Part shown: in pieces, positions 15,155 through 24,399 of the stretch
Position numbering within the stretch: the stretch's first letter is position 1
Layout of the letters: each line of letters starts with the position of its first letter
Origin: Streptomyces pactum
Lineage (GTDB): Bacteria; Actinomycetota; Actinomycetes; Streptomycetales; Streptomycetaceae
Length of the DNA stretch: 64,000 bases
Assembly: GCF_016031615.1 (NCBI RefSeq)
Contig: NZ_JACYXC010000001.1
Coordinates: 3,782,001 to 3,846,000 of the forward strand
Direction: 5' to 3'
Position numbers and translations under genes: made by a program
The notes under the pieces: generated by a model
What the model was told of the DNA's origin: nothing
Seen by the model: the letters and a program-made list of their open reading frames with translations, nothing else
Databases searched by the model: none

Positions 15155-15839
15155 CCCGTCGCACCCGCCCCCCGCGCCCACACCCGCACCGTCGCCCCCG
15201 GTCAAGCCGCCGCCCGCCGCCGAGCGGGTCTACGCGCACGTCAAGCAGGCGGTGCTGGACCGCCGGTACGAGGGCGGCACGCTGCTCACCGAGGGCGGCC
15301 TGGCCGAGGCCGTCGGGGTCTCCCGGACCCCCGTCCGGGAGGCGCTGCTGCGGCTGGAGGCCGAGGGGCTGCTGAAGCTCTACCCCAAGAAGGGCGCCCT
15401 GGTGCTGCCGGTTTCCGCACAGGAGATCGCCGATGTGGTGGAGACCCGGCTGCTGGTGGAGGAGCACGCCGTGCGCCGGGCGGTGCCCGCCCCGGAGCCG
15501 CTGGTCACCCGGCTGGAGGAGCTGCTGGAGGAGCAGCGGCGGCACGCGGCCACCGGTGATCTGGCCGCCCTCGCGGTCAGCGACCGCTGTTTCCACGCCG
15601 AGATCGTCCGCAACGCCGGCAACGCCATCCTCGCCCGCCTCTACGACCAATTGCGCGACCGCCAGCTGCGGATGGGGGTCGCCGTGATGCACGCCCAGCC
15701 GGACCGTGTCGCGAAGAACATCGCCGAGCACACCGAGATCCTGGACGCGCTCCGTGCGGGCGACGCCGACGGGGCCGCGTCCGTCGTCCGTCGGCACGTC
15801 GGCTGGGTGAGGAGCCTCGCCCGGGGAGAGGTGCGATGA
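15144..15839 (+). CDS. GntR-family regulator (FCD/FadR subfamily)
   Basis: 231 residues. The N-terminal winged helix is clear (ERVYAHVKQAVLDRRY, then LAEAVGVSRTPVREALLRLEAEGLL). The C-terminal helical FCD-type effector domain has FHAEIVRNAGNAILARLYDQL and a closing HTEILDALRAGDADGAASVVRRHV. The metal-binding pattern (Asp/His, H-x3, H) seems present. The stop overlaps the MFS start (ATGA), so both form one operon, and this regulator probably controls the transporter in response to a small organic acid. Confidence 0.9.
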   Translation: MRACPSHPPPAPTPAPSPPVKPPPAAERVYAHVKQAVLDRRYEGGTLLTEGGLAEAVGVSRTPVREALLRLEAEGLLKLYPKKGALVLPVSAQEIADVVETRLLVEEHAVRRAVPAPEPLVTRLEELLEEQRRHAATGDLAALAVSDRCFHAEIVRNAGNAILARLYDQLRDRQLRMGVAVMHAQPDRVAKNIAEHTEILDALRAGDADGAASVVRRHVGWVRSLARGEVR

Positions 15840-17287
15840 GCCCCGCCGAATCCCGGTCCGCCGGAAGCGGCGGTCCCGCCCTGGCCGGCGATCCACCCGG
15901 CGGCCCCCGGGCGCTCGCCGTCTGGGGGCTGGGCGTCGCGATCTACTTCGTCGCCATCGTCTACCGCACCAGCCTGGGCGTGGCCGGGCTGGACGCCGCC
16001 GACCGCTTCGAGATCAACGCCTCCGCCCTCTCCTCGTTCTCCATCCTCCAGCTGCTGGTCTACGCGGGCATGCAGATACCCGTCGGCCTGCTGGTGGACC
16101 GGCTGGGCACCCGCAAGGTGCTGACCCTGGGCGTGGTGCTCTTCACCACCGGGCAGTTCGGGTTCGCGCTCTCCGAGTCCTACGCCGCCGCGCTCGCCTC
16201 CCGCGCGCTGCTCGGCTGCGGTGACGCGATGACCTTCATCAGCGTGCTGCGGCTGGGCGCCCGGTGGTTCCCGGCCCGCCGGGGGCCGTTGATAGCGCAG
16301 GTCGCGGCGCTCTTCGGGATGGCCGGCAACCTCATCTCCACACTGGTGCTGGCCCGGCTGCTGCACGAGTTCGGCTGGACCCCGACGTTCGCCGGCAGCG
16401 CGGTCGGCGGGGTGCTGATGCTGGTGCTCGCCCTGCTCTTCCTCAAGGACCACCCGGAGGGGTACGGGCCCGCCCCGGCCGGAGCGGCCCGGCCGGCCAC
16501 GGCGTTCGCCGAACGCGCCGGCGGCGGCACACGCGCCGGAGCAGCGGGGACGAGCGGAACAGCCGGAACCGCCGGGACGAGCGGAACCGCCGGGACGAGC
16601 GGGCCCGCCGCCTCCGGTCGCGGCTTCGTCCGCCGTCAGATCGCCGACGCCTGGCGGGAACCGGGCACCCGGCTCGGCATGTGGGTGCACTTCACCACGC
16701 AGTTCCCGGCGATGGTCTTCCTGCTGCTGTGGGGGATGCCGTTCCTGGTCGAGGCGGAGGGGCTCACCCGTGGCCGGGCGAGCGAGCTGCTCACCCTGAT
16801 CGTGCTCTCCAACATGGTCACCGGTCTGGTCTTCGGGCAGGTCATCGCCCGGCACCACGCCGCCCGGGCCCCGCTGGCGCTGGGCTCGGTGGCCGCCACC
16901 GCGCTGCTGTGGGCCGCGGTGCTGACCTGGCCGCAGGAACACGCGCCGGGCTGGCTGCTGATCACGCTCTGTGTGGTGCTGGGCGCCTGCGGCCCGGCGT
17001 CGATGATCGGGTTCGACTTCGCCCGGCCGGCCAACCCGCCGGAGCGGCTGGGCACCGCCTCCGGCATCGTCAACATGGGCGGTTTCATCGCCTCGATGAC
17101 CACCCTGCTGGCGGTCGGCGTGCTGCTCGACGCGACCGGCGAGGACTACCGGATCGCCTTCTCGTCGGTCTTCGTCCTCCAGGCGCTGGGACTGTCCCAG
17201 ATCCTCCGGCTCCGCGGACGGGCCCAGCGGCGGGAGCAGGAGCGGGTGGTGGCCAGCCGGGTGGAGGCGGTGCACGTCCCGGCCTGA
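15836..17287 (+). CDS. Major facilitator superfamily transporter
   Basis: 483 residues with about 12 hydrophobic segments. The first MFS signature (GLLVDRLGTRKV) lies between helices 2 and 3. A long central loop (about 215-265) holds a run of Gly-Thr-Ser/Ala repeats. Its second half has a strongly helical membrane pattern (VFLLLWGMPFLVEAEG, LLTLIVLSNMVTGLVFGQV). Substrate unknown; the coupled GntR regulator hints at an organic acid or sugar acid. ATGA overlap with the upstream gene. Confidence 0.88.
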   Translation: MSPAESRSAGSGGPALAGDPPGGPRALAVWGLGVAIYFVAIVYRTSLGVAGLDAADRFEINASALSSFSILQLLVYAGMQIPVGLLVDRLGTRKVLTLGVVLFTTGQFGFALSESYAAALASRALLGCGDAMTFISVLRLGARWFPARRGPLIAQVAALFGMAGNLISTLVLARLLHEFGWTPTFAGSAVGGVLMLVLALLFLKDHPEGYGPAPAGAARPATAFAERAGGGTRAGAAGTSGTAGTAGTSGTAGTSGPAASGRGFVRRQIADAWREPGTRLGMWVHFTTQFPAMVFLLLWGMPFLVEAEGLTRGRASELLTLIVLSNMVTGLVFGQVIARHHAARAPLALGSVAATALLWAAVLTWPQEHAPGWLLITLCVVLGACGPASMIGFDFARPANPPERLGTASGIVNMGGFIASMTTLLAVGVLLDATGEDYRIAFSSVFVLQALGLSQILRLRGRAQRREQERVVASRVEAVHVPA

Positions 17288-17357
17288 GCCGCCCGCCCGG
17301 GCGGTGGGTGCGGCTCCGGCGCCCCCGCCGCCCGACGTCCGTACGGCCCCGGCGCGC

Positions 17358-18185
17358 TCAGGGCGTGAGGGCGAAGTTCCGCAGGATCGCGTCGGCGAGC
17401 TGCTGGTCGCCGTCCTTCTTCACCAGGTCGCCGACCGCCTCCGGCCGCACCCGGCCGGCCGCCAGCCGCAGATACGTCTCCCAGTCCATGGAGAACGTCA
17501 CGGCCGGGCCCAGCGAGACGCTGCCGTCGATGGTGCCGCGGCCGTCCTGGTCCACCCGGACCGTGCGCATGAACTCCAGCGGCCCGGTGATGTCGAAGAC
17601 CACCGCCGAACCCGCCGGGGCGCCCGCCCGCTTGGCCACCACCATCGGGAGCCCGGAGAGGAAGGTGTCGCGGGCGATGTGGGCGCCCGGCGAGTCGAGG
17701 TTGCCGGGCTTGCCCAGGGCCCGCCGCAGGTCCTGCTCGTGCACCCACACGTCGAACGCCCGCAGCCGCAGGCACTCCTCCAGCGTGACTTCCTTGCCCG
17801 CCAGCGGCCCGCGCACCTTCGTCTGCGGGTCCCGCTTCTCGTTCCGCAGCTGGCGGGAGCGGCGGATGACGAGGTACTCCAGTTCGGCCGTCATCTCCGG
17901 GGCGGTGTGGCAGCGCCGCACATCGACCTGGACCTCCATGTAGCGCGACAGCTCGTCCTTGACGTGGAACAGGTCGCGCGGCAGGGCGTGGATGGGACGC
18001 GGGTCGCCCAGCATCTCCGTTTCCAGACCGATGACATGGGAGACCACATCACGCACCGACCACCCCGGGCAGTCGGTGGCCCGGTTCCATTCGCCTTCGA
18101 CGAGTGGGTTCACCAACTCGGTTATCGCCTCGACGGAGTGCGTCCAGGCGTCGATGGAGGTCTGCAGGCTGGGATGGACGGTCAC
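17358..18185 (-). CDS. Mycothiol-dependent maleylpyruvate isomerase (MDMPI)-family protein
   Basis: 275 residues from GTG 18185. The N-terminal four-helix DinB/MDMPI-type bundle shows the hallmark WNRATDCPGWSVRDVVSHVIGLE, including the metal-binding His of SHV. FDVWVHEQDLRRALG carries the second His motif. A smaller C-terminal SCP2-like domain follows. Members are mycothiol-linked transferases or isomerases, and this one has no pathway neighbours to suggest a substrate. It converges on the MFS gene and is divergent from the nitrilase. Confidence 0.85.
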   Translation of the reverse strand: MTVHPSLQTSIDAWTHSVEAITELVNPLVEGEWNRATDCPGWSVRDVVSHVIGLETEMLGDPRPIHALPRDLFHVKDELSRYMEVQVDVRRCHTAPEMTAELEYLVIRRSRQLRNEKRDPQTKVRGPLAGKEVTLEECLRLRAFDVWVHEQDLRRALGKPGNLDSPGAHIARDTFLSGLPMVVAKRAGAPAGSAVVFDITGPLEFMRTVRVDQDGRGTIDGSVSLGPAVTFSMDWETYLRLAAGRVRPEAVGDLVKKDGDQQLADAILRNFALTP

Positions 18186-18345
18186 GGGACCCCTCGGGCG
18201 GTTGGTACGCGGGCTGGGTGCTCTCAGGCGTTCGGCTGGGTGCTCTCAGGCGTTTAAGTTACGCTGCGCGAGGGCCACCCGGCAGTGCTTTCACCTCTGA
18301 TCGTAGGCCCCGATCGACGGCTCGATACCTGAGAGCGGTGGTAGT

Positions 18346-19137
18346 GTGCGCGCCTCCCTGATCCAGATCGGTGTGGACCCGGGCGAGCCGGTGGAAAAGC
18401 GTCGGACGCGGGCGGCGGCCCTGGTCCGGGAGCAGGCCGGGGCGGACCTGGTCGTCCTGCCCGAGCTGTGGACCGTGGGGGCCTTCGCGTACGACGCGTT
18501 CGCCTCCGGGGCCGAGCCGCTGGACGGCCCCACCGCCTCGGCGATGGCGGCGGCGGCCCGGGACGCCGGGGTGTGGCTGCACGCGGGCTCCCTGGTGGAA
18601 CGCGCCGCGGAAGGGCTGTACAACACCTCGCTGGTGTTCTCGCCCGCCGGTGAACTGGTCCGCAGCTACCGGAAGATCCACCGCTTCGGTTTCGACCGGG
18701 GCGAGGCGGTGCTGATGGGCGCGGGCGACGAGATCGCCACCGCCGAACTGCCGGACGCCACCCTCGGCCTGGCGACCTGTTACGACCTGCGCTTCCCGGA
18801 GCTGTTCCGGCTGCTGGTGGACGCGGGCGCGCAGCTGCTGGTGATCCCGGCCGGCTGGCCGGCCCGCCGCCGTGAGCACTGGACGCTGCTGGCCCGCGCC
18901 CGCGCGGTGGAGAACCAGGCGTACGTGTTGGCCTGCGGCACCGCCGGCACCCACGCGGACGTCGAGCAGGCCGGGCACAGCATCGTGGTCGATCCCTGGG
19001 GCGAGGTGCTGGCCGAGGCCGGTGCCGGCGAGCAGGTGCTCACCGTGGAGCTGGACGTGGCGAAGGTGGCCCGTACCCGCGAGGAGTTCCCCGCCCTCCG
19101 GGACCGGCTGCTCGGGCTGCCCGCCCCGCGACGCTGA
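18346..19137 (+). CDS. Carbon-nitrogen hydrolase (nitrilase superfamily)
   Basis: 263 residues from GTG 18346, about 160 bp from the divergent gene. The catalytic triad is visible: Glu in VVLPELW, Lys in YRKIHRF, Cys in TCYDLRFPE. Length and motifs resemble omega-amidases and related acyclic amidases. Upstream sequence TAGTGT touches the start, so a leaderless transcript is possible. The exact amide substrate is not predictable. Confidence 0.9.
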   Translation: MRASLIQIGVDPGEPVEKRRTRAAALVREQAGADLVVLPELWTVGAFAYDAFASGAEPLDGPTASAMAAAARDAGVWLHAGSLVERAAEGLYNTSLVFSPAGELVRSYRKIHRFGFDRGEAVLMGAGDEIATAELPDATLGLATCYDLRFPELFRLLVDAGAQLLVIPAGWPARRREHWTLLARARAVENQAYVLACGTAGTHADVEQAGHSIVVDPWGEVLAEAGAGEQVLTVELDVAKVARTREEFPALRDRLLGLPAPRR

Positions 19138-19544
19138 GCGACCGCCGGTCCGCACCCCCCCCGCGTGCCCCCGGGATCCGCGCGGTGCGCACGGGGCGGT
19201 CGGAGGCGGTGGTGCGTACGGCCCGGCGGTGTGCGCGGCCCGGTGTACGACCGGGTGGTGCGTGCGGCCCGGTGGTGCGTGCGGTGCCCGGACCGGTGGC
19301 GCTCGTGGCCCGGTGGTGCGTGCGGTGCCCGGACCGGTGGCGCTCGTGGCCCGGTGGTGCGTACGGGCCGGTGGCGCCCGGGTACGCGCTGTGCGCGCCG
19401 CCCGTGCACCCCGTCGACGCGCCGCTCCGTACACCCCCGGCAACGCACCGCGGGTACCCGCGCCCGCACCCCCGGAGAAGGCTCTGACCAGGCGTGTTGC
19501 ATGCGCGTGACCCCGCGTTCACGGGCGGATGGCACCCTTGAACC
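19138..19544. repeat. Intergenic 41-bp tandem repeat
   Basis: Two exact copies of a 41-bp unit beginning CCCGGTGGTGCGTGCGGTGC lie at 19268-19308 and 19309-19349, with degenerate partial copies on both sides. The region between the nitrilase and the thioredoxin-NHL gene (407 bp) has no coding signal. Confidence 0.85.
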
Positions 19545-21422
19545 ATGAACGATGCCGCCCCGGCGCCCAGCCCCGCCCCCGCTCCCCGTCGCCGCGCCCG
19601 TGTCCGTGCCCCCGAGCTGACCGGCAAGGGGGGCTGGCTCAACACCGGTGGGAAGGACCTCACCCTCGGTGACCTGCGCGGGAAGATCGTCATCCTGGAC
19701 TTCTGGACGTTCTGCTGCGTGAACTGCCTGCACGTCCTGGACGAGCTGCGCGAGCTGGAGGAGCGGCACCGGGACACCGTGGTGATCGTCGGGGTGCACT
19801 CGCCGAAGTTCGTGCACGAGGCCGACCACCGCGCGGTGGTGGACGCGGTCGAGCGGTACGAGGTGCACCACCCGGTGCTCGACGACCCCGAGCTGGCCAC
19901 CTGGAAGCAGTACGCGGTACGCGCCTGGCCCACCCTGGTCGTCATCGACCCGGAGGGGTACGTGGTCGCGCAGCACGCCGGCGAGGGGCACGCGCACGCC
20001 ATCGCCGCCCTGGTGGCGGAGCTGGAGGCGGAGCACGCGGCCAAGGGCACCCTGCGGCGCGGCGACGGCCCGTACGTGCCGCCGGAGCCGGTCGCCACCG
20101 AGCTGCGGTTCCCCGGGAAGGCGCTGCGGCTGCCCTCCGGCGGGTTCCTCGTCTCGGACACCACCCGGCACGCGCTGGTGGAGCTGGCCGACGACGCGGA
20201 GACCGTGGTCCGCCGGATCGGCACCGGGGAGCGGGGCCTGGTGGACGGGCCGGCGGAGCGCGCCCGGTTCAGCGAGCCGCAGGGCCTGGCGCTGCTGCCC
20301 GGCGGCGAGGTGGTCGTCGCCGACACCGTCAACCACGCGCTGCGCACCTACGACCCCGCGACCGGCGAGGTCGCGACCATCGCCGGGACCGGCCGCCAGT
20401 GGTGGCAGGGCTCGCCGACCGCCGGCCCCGCCCGGGAGATCGACCTCTCCTCGCCCTGGGACGTGGCCTGGTTCGCCGGGCGGCTGTGGATCGCCATGGC
20501 GGGCGTGCACCAGCTGTGGACGTACGACCCGGAGAACGGGACCGTCGCCGTCGCGGCCGGCACCACCAACGAGGGGCTGGTCGACGGGCCCGCCGACCAG
20601 GCGTGGTTCGCCCAGCCGTCCGGCCTCGCCGCCACCGACGAGCGGCTGTGGGTGGCCGACTCCGAGACCTCCGCGGTCCGCTGGGTGGAGCGCGCCGGGG
20701 ACGCGCCGGACGCCTTCGTGGTCCGTACGGCGGTCGGCACCGGGCTGTTCGACTTCGGGCACCGGGACGGCCCGGCGGAGCAGGCCCTGCTCCAGCACCC
20801 GCTGGGCGTCACCGCGCTGCCCGACGGCTCGGTCGCGGTCTGCGACACCTACAACCACGCGCTGCGCCGGTACGACCCCGTGACCGGCGAGGTGAGCACC
20901 CTCGCCACGGACCTGCGGGAGCCCTCCGACGCGGTGCTGGTGGACGGGGACGTGGTGGTCGTGGAGTCCGCGCGGCACCGGCTGACCCGGCTGCGGCTCC
21001 CGGAGGAGGCGGTCCGGGTGGCCGCGGTGGCCCACCGCACCCGGCGCGCGGCCACCGAGATCGCCGGCGGCACGCTCCGGCTGGACGTGGTCTTCCAGGC
21101 ACCCGCCGGCCAGAAGCTGGACACCCGGTACGGGCCGTCCACCCGGCTGCTGGTCAGCTCCACCCCGCCGGAGCTGCTGGCCGAGGGGGCGGGCGCCGGC
21201 ACCGACCTGAGCCGGGACCTGGTCCTGGCCGACGGCGTCACCGAGGGCGTGCTGCACGTGTCGGCGATGGCCGCGTCCTGCGACGACGACCCGGCGAACG
21301 AGTACCCGGCCTGCCATGTGCACCAGCAGGACTGGGGCGTCCCGGTGCGGATCGCCGAGGGCGGCGCCGCCCGGCTGCCGCTGGTGCTGGCCGGCATGGA
21401 CGCGGCCACCGAGGGGGCCTGA
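19545..21422 (+). CDS. Thioredoxin-like / NHL-repeat protein (NHLRC2-like)
   Basis: 625 residues. The N-terminal thioredoxin-like domain has WTFCCVNCLHVLDEL (CxxC embedded in CCVNC) and WPTLVVIDPEGYVV with the cis-Pro. From about residue 185 a beta-propeller of NHL repeats follows, with repeated blades such as SEPQGLALLPGGEVVVADTVNHALR and HPLGVTALPDGSVAVCDTYNHALRRYD. A C-terminal beta-sandwich-like part completes the domain order of the NHLRC2 family. No signal peptide, so it is cytosolic. The function is poorly known even in well-studied relatives. Transcribed alone. Confidence 0.9.
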   Translation: MNDAAPAPSPAPAPRRRARVRAPELTGKGGWLNTGGKDLTLGDLRGKIVILDFWTFCCVNCLHVLDELRELEERHRDTVVIVGVHSPKFVHEADHRAVVDAVERYEVHHPVLDDPELATWKQYAVRAWPTLVVIDPEGYVVAQHAGEGHAHAIAALVAELEAEHAAKGTLRRGDGPYVPPEPVATELRFPGKALRLPSGGFLVSDTTRHALVELADDAETVVRRIGTGERGLVDGPAERARFSEPQGLALLPGGEVVVADTVNHALRTYDPATGEVATIAGTGRQWWQGSPTAGPAREIDLSSPWDVAWFAGRLWIAMAGVHQLWTYDPENGTVAVAAGTTNEGLVDGPADQAWFAQPSGLAATDERLWVADSETSAVRWVERAGDAPDAFVVRTAVGTGLFDFGHRDGPAEQALLQHPLGVTALPDGSVAVCDTYNHALRRYDPVTGEVSTLATDLREPSDAVLVDGDVVVVESARHRLTRLRLPEEAVRVAAVAHRTRRAATEIAGGTLRLDVVFQAPAGQKLDTRYGPSTRLLVSSTPPELLAEGAGAGTDLSRDLVLADGVTEGVLHVSAMAASCDDDPANEYPACHVHQQDWGVPVRIAEGGAARLPLVLAGMDAATEGA

Positions 21423-21561
21423 CCAGGAGCGGCGACGGCCGCGGAGGCCCGGCCCGGGCCCGGGCGGCGAACGGGTCCGATCCGGAGGCCCGGGCGCCGG
21501 CGGCCGGGGCACGGGCCCCGGCTCACCGCATGACCCCGCCGGACGGGCCGCGGGGCCCGGC

Positions 21562-22353
21562 TCACCACATGGCGGCGTCGGAGGCGTTGGTCTGCCAGTA
21601 GGTGACGCGGGCGGAGTCGTCGACGGTCAGGTCGGCGGGGAGGGGCAGCTCGACCCCCGCGCCGACGCTGCCCGCCTGGTCCGGGCCGGCGAAGCTCACC
21701 CGGAGCGTGGTGGCCTTCCGCGGGTTGCTGCCGGAACCGTCGGCGGCGGAGTAGGCGATGCCCGCGTAGGCGGTCTCGCCGGGCGCCAGCGTGACCACGG
21801 CCTGCGGCTTGCTGTCCGCGAAGGGCGCGGTGGTGGACTGGTCCCCGTCGAAGCCCAGGTAGGGGTGGCCGAAGGCGTTGCAGGGCTTCTTGGAGGTGTT
21901 GGTGGCCTGGAGCATCAGGTGGTTCACCGGCCGGTCGAGCGTGCTGACCTTGACGGACACCTGGGCGGTGGTGCAGGTGGTGGTGGCCGGGCCGTCGTCG
22001 CCGGCGCCGGAGGAGGCGGAGTCGGCGCCGGGCCGGGCCTGACCGTCGCCGGAGCCACCGGACTTCTCCGCGGAGCCCTTGCCGCCGCCGGTACCGGCCG
22101 CCGGGCCGTCGCTGTCGCCGTCACCGGTGGACCCCTTGGAGTCGGCACCGGCGCTGTCGCCACCGGATGAGGTTCCCGCGTCCGCCCCGCCGGAGCCACC
22201 GGTGGAGGCCGACGGGGACGAGGTGTCCGCGGCGCCGGACCGGCGGACGCCGTCCTCGTCGGAGTTGCAGGCGGTGAGGGTGAGCGCGGCGGCGGTCAGC
22301 GCGGCGGCGGCCACACGCAGCGTGCGGGAGCGGCGAGAGATGCGGACGTTCAT
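21562..22353 (-). CDS. Secreted lipoprotein with DUF4232 domain
   Basis: 263 residues from ATG 22353, with a GGGGGAA ribosome binding site. Signal peptide RRSRTLRVAAAALTAAALTL is followed by lipobox LTAC, so Cys is lipidated and the protein is anchored outside the membrane. A Ser/Gly/Asp-rich spacer (about 30-125) leads to a DUF4232 domain (CTTAQVSVKVSTLDRPVNH, LMLQATNTSKKPCNAFGHPYLGFD). The domain is common in actinobacterial cell-surface proteins and has no assigned role. Confidence 0.88.
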   Translation of the reverse strand: MNVRISRRSRTLRVAAAALTAAALTLTACNSDEDGVRRSGAADTSSPSASTGGSGGADAGTSSGGDSAGADSKGSTGDGDSDGPAAGTGGGKGSAEKSGGSGDGQARPGADSASSGAGDDGPATTTCTTAQVSVKVSTLDRPVNHLMLQATNTSKKPCNAFGHPYLGFDGDQSTTAPFADSKPQAVVTLAPGETAYAGIAYSAADGSGSNPRKATTLRVSFAGPDQAGSVGAGVELPLPADLTVDDSARVTYWQTNASDAAMW

Positions 22354-22702
22354 GGTGTTCCCCCGGTGACGTGGTGGACTTCCTCGGTGCACTGATGAGC
22401 TTTCCGGAGTCCGCTGCCGTACCGTTGCCGCCCCGCTAACGCCGGACTAACGTCCCGCCGGACGGGGGTTGTTGCCGTACCCGCCGCTCCCAACGGCCCT
22501 CCGGCCGCCCGGCGTTCCTCCGGGTGTACGGGCCGGCGGTCCCGGCGCCGGACAGGTCCGCCGCCCCGGCGGTGTGCCGCACCGCGCGGTGGCGCCACCG
22601 GGACCGGACGGCGGCGACGGGCCGCCCGCGGCGCCGCCCCAGGAGGCGGGCCGGCCGGTGGCGGGCGGCCGGGTGACCGGCGCCGCCGCGCTCACGGCGC
22701 CG
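22354..22702. other. Spacer, source of the duplicated flank
   Basis: 349 bp without a gene. The part from about 22560 to 22702 recurs at about 23890-24023, downstream of the TetR gene, as part of a decayed duplication. Confidence 0.6.
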
Positions 22703-23104
22703 CTACGCGATCCGTATGTCCACGAGCGGTTCGAGCCGGGCGGCCCACTCCGGGTACCTGGCCGTCTTCTGATCGTGCAGCGCCATGATCGTGCTGCCCA
22801 GCTCCGGGCTCATGTCGTCGGAGAGGTCGGGGCCGACGGCGATCCTGGCGAGGTGCGGAAGGATCTCGTCGTCCCCGGCCAGGTGGACCGGGTCGTACAG
22901 GTACCGCTCCAGCGCGGCCAAGTCCTCGATGCCCACGCAGTAGGCGTGGGTGAAGCCGTCCTCCGGGCGGCCGAGGCACTGCCCGACCGTGGCGAACGAC
23001 ACCGACTCGACGGAGGCCGTCCGACGCAGCAACGCGAGCACCCGGCCCTTCTGCTCCTCGGTGGTGCCGTCCTTGAAGGCGAAGCGCAGCGTGTGGACGA
23101 TCAT
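22703..23104 (-). CDS. Dabb-family (stress-responsive A/B barrel) protein
   Basis: 133 residues. HTLRFAFKDGTTEEQKGRVLALL and the later FTHAYCVGIEDLAALERYLYDPVHL are the two halves of the dimeric alpha/beta-barrel Dabb fold. The family includes olivetolic-acid-cyclase-like enzymes and stress proteins; the activity here is unknown. It is divergent from a TetR gene, and two inverted repeats lie between them, so it is the likely TetR target. Confidence 0.85.
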   Translation of the reverse strand: MIVHTLRFAFKDGTTEEQKGRVLALLRRTASVESVSFATVGQCLGRPEDGFTHAYCVGIEDLAALERYLYDPVHLAGDDEILPHLARIAVGPDLSDDMSPELGSTIMALHDQKTARYPEWAARLEPLVDIRIA

Positions 23105-23130
23105 CGGTCCGATACCTCCTGATCCAAGTT

Positions 23131-23186
23131 TCTGAACGCGTTGGTTCAGAAAAAGTTGCTGGCTGGTTCAAAAGATAGGGTGAACC
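23131..23186. promoter_or_regulatory. TetR operator region: two inverted repeats
   Basis: TTCTGAAC and GTTCAGAA pair perfectly around 6 bp at 23131-23152. A second repeat, GGTTCA and TGAACC with 10 bp between, spans 23165-23186, ending 1 bp before the TetR start. Shared GTTCA half-sites between divergent genes are typical of TetR autoregulation. Confidence 0.75.
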
Positions 23187-23187
23187 C

Positions 23188-23841
23188 ATGAGTTCAGCAA
23201 CGTCGAGCGGCGGCAAGGGGAGTGCGCGGGGGCGCGCCGACAAGCGGCAGGCGATCCTGGACGCCGCCTTCACCGTCTTCGCACGGCGCGGCTACGCGCA
23301 GGCCTGCGTGCAGGAGGTGGCGGAGGAGGCACGCGTCGCCAAACCGACCGTCTACAACCACCTGAACGACAAGGAGACCCTGTTCCGTCACGCCGTCGAG
23401 GCGGCGGCCGACGCCCACCTGGCGGAGAAGCTCGCGGTGATCGAGGGGCTGCGAGACCGGGGCGGGGACGAGGACCCGCGGGCGGCGCTCGCCGACGCCG
23501 CCCGGCGGCTGGTGGGGATCTGCGCCGGCGAACACGCCTGCGCGCTGCGGCGGTTGACCCACGCCCAGGTGGGGGTCTTCCCCGATCTGGTCGAGACCGT
23601 GCAGGAGCGCATCGCGCTCCGCCCCCGCGCGGCGCTCGCCGACCGGCTGGCCCGCCTCTCGCTCGCCGGCCGCCTGCGCCCGTGCGACCCGGACCAGGCG
23701 GCCGAGCACTTCCTCGCCCTGCTCACCGCCCCGGTGGAGACCCGCACCGGCCTGGGCGCCCGACGTGTCCCCGACACCGAGCTGCACGACCTGGCGGACG
23801 CGGCCGTGGACACCTTCTGGCGCGCGTACGGCAGCGGCTGA
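23188..23841 (+). CDS. TetR-family regulator
   Basis: 217 residues. The N-terminal helix-turn-helix is standard: AILDAAFTVFARRGYAQACVQEVAEEARVAKPTVYNHLNDKETLFRHAVE. The C-terminal part resembles TetR ligand-binding domains with an internal RRLTHAQVGVFPDLVE. It sits divergently from the Dabb gene and very likely represses both through the operators between them. Its 3' half was copied into the downstream relic. Confidence 0.9.
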   Translation: MSSATSSGGKGSARGRADKRQAILDAAFTVFARRGYAQACVQEVAEEARVAKPTVYNHLNDKETLFRHAVEAAADAHLAEKLAVIEGLRDRGGDEDPRAALADAARRLVGICAGEHACALRRLTHAQVGVFPDLVETVQERIALRPRAALADRLARLSLAGRLRPCDPDQAAEHFLALLTAPVETRTGLGARRVPDTELHDLADAAVDTFWRAYGSG

Positions 23842-23889
23842 GCGGCCGGGACCGCGGCCCGCGGTCTGCCCGGCCCCCTGGCCGGGGGC

Positions 23890-24380
23890 CGGCGGTGTGC
23901 CGCACCGAGCGCCGCACCGCGCGGGGGCGCCACGGGGATTGGACGGCCCCGCACGGACGCCCGTGGCAGGCCCGGTGGCGGGCCGGCCCGCCACCGGGCG
24001 GCCGGGTGACCGGCGCCGCCGCGCTCACGGCGTCGCTACGCGACCCGCACGTCCACGAGCGGTTCGGGCCGGACAGGCCCGCCGGACACGTGGCCGAGGC
24101 CGTGCGGGAGCGCGTCGCGCACCGCCCCCGCGCGGCGCCCGCCGACCGGCCGGCCCGCCTCTCGCTCGCCGGCCGCCCGCGCCCGCGCGCCCCGTGCCGG
24201 GCGGCCGAGCGCTGCGGCGCCCCTGTTCACCGCCCCCGGCGGGCCGCTGCGGCCCGGCGGGCCCCGAGGCGTCCCGGCACCCCGCCGGGCCGTGCGGCGC
24301 GGCGGACGCGGTCGCCGACGCCGTCCGGCGCGCGTACGGCAGCGGCCGGGGCGGCCCGCACCGCGGCCCGCGGGCCGCCC
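23890..24380 (+). pseudogene. Decayed duplicate of the Dabb-TetR segment
   Basis: The block 23890-24070 repeats the flank and the 3' end of the Dabb gene (22560-22745), including GGTGACCGGCGCCGCCGCGC and CACGAGCGGTTCG. It jumps at about 24090 to a copy of the 3' half of the TetR gene (original about 23605-23870), including CGCCTCTCGCTCGCCGGCCG and GCGCGTACGGCAGCGGC. The Dabb start, the operators and the TetR DNA-binding domain are missing. This is a tandem duplication of about 1.3 kb with an internal deletion of about 0.85 kb. Confidence 0.8.
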
Positions 24381-24399
24381 CGGCCGCTGCCCCCGCGGA

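Noticed and set aside
15641..17275. A 544-codon minus-strand frame opposite the MFS gene
   Set aside because: Shadow of the transporter. Low-complexity composition without motifs.
18780..21512. A 910-codon minus-strand frame opposite the nitrilase and thioredoxin-NHL genes
   Set aside because: Composition is that of a shadow frame (Gly/Arg/Val/His-rich), and the plus-strand genes have clear domains.
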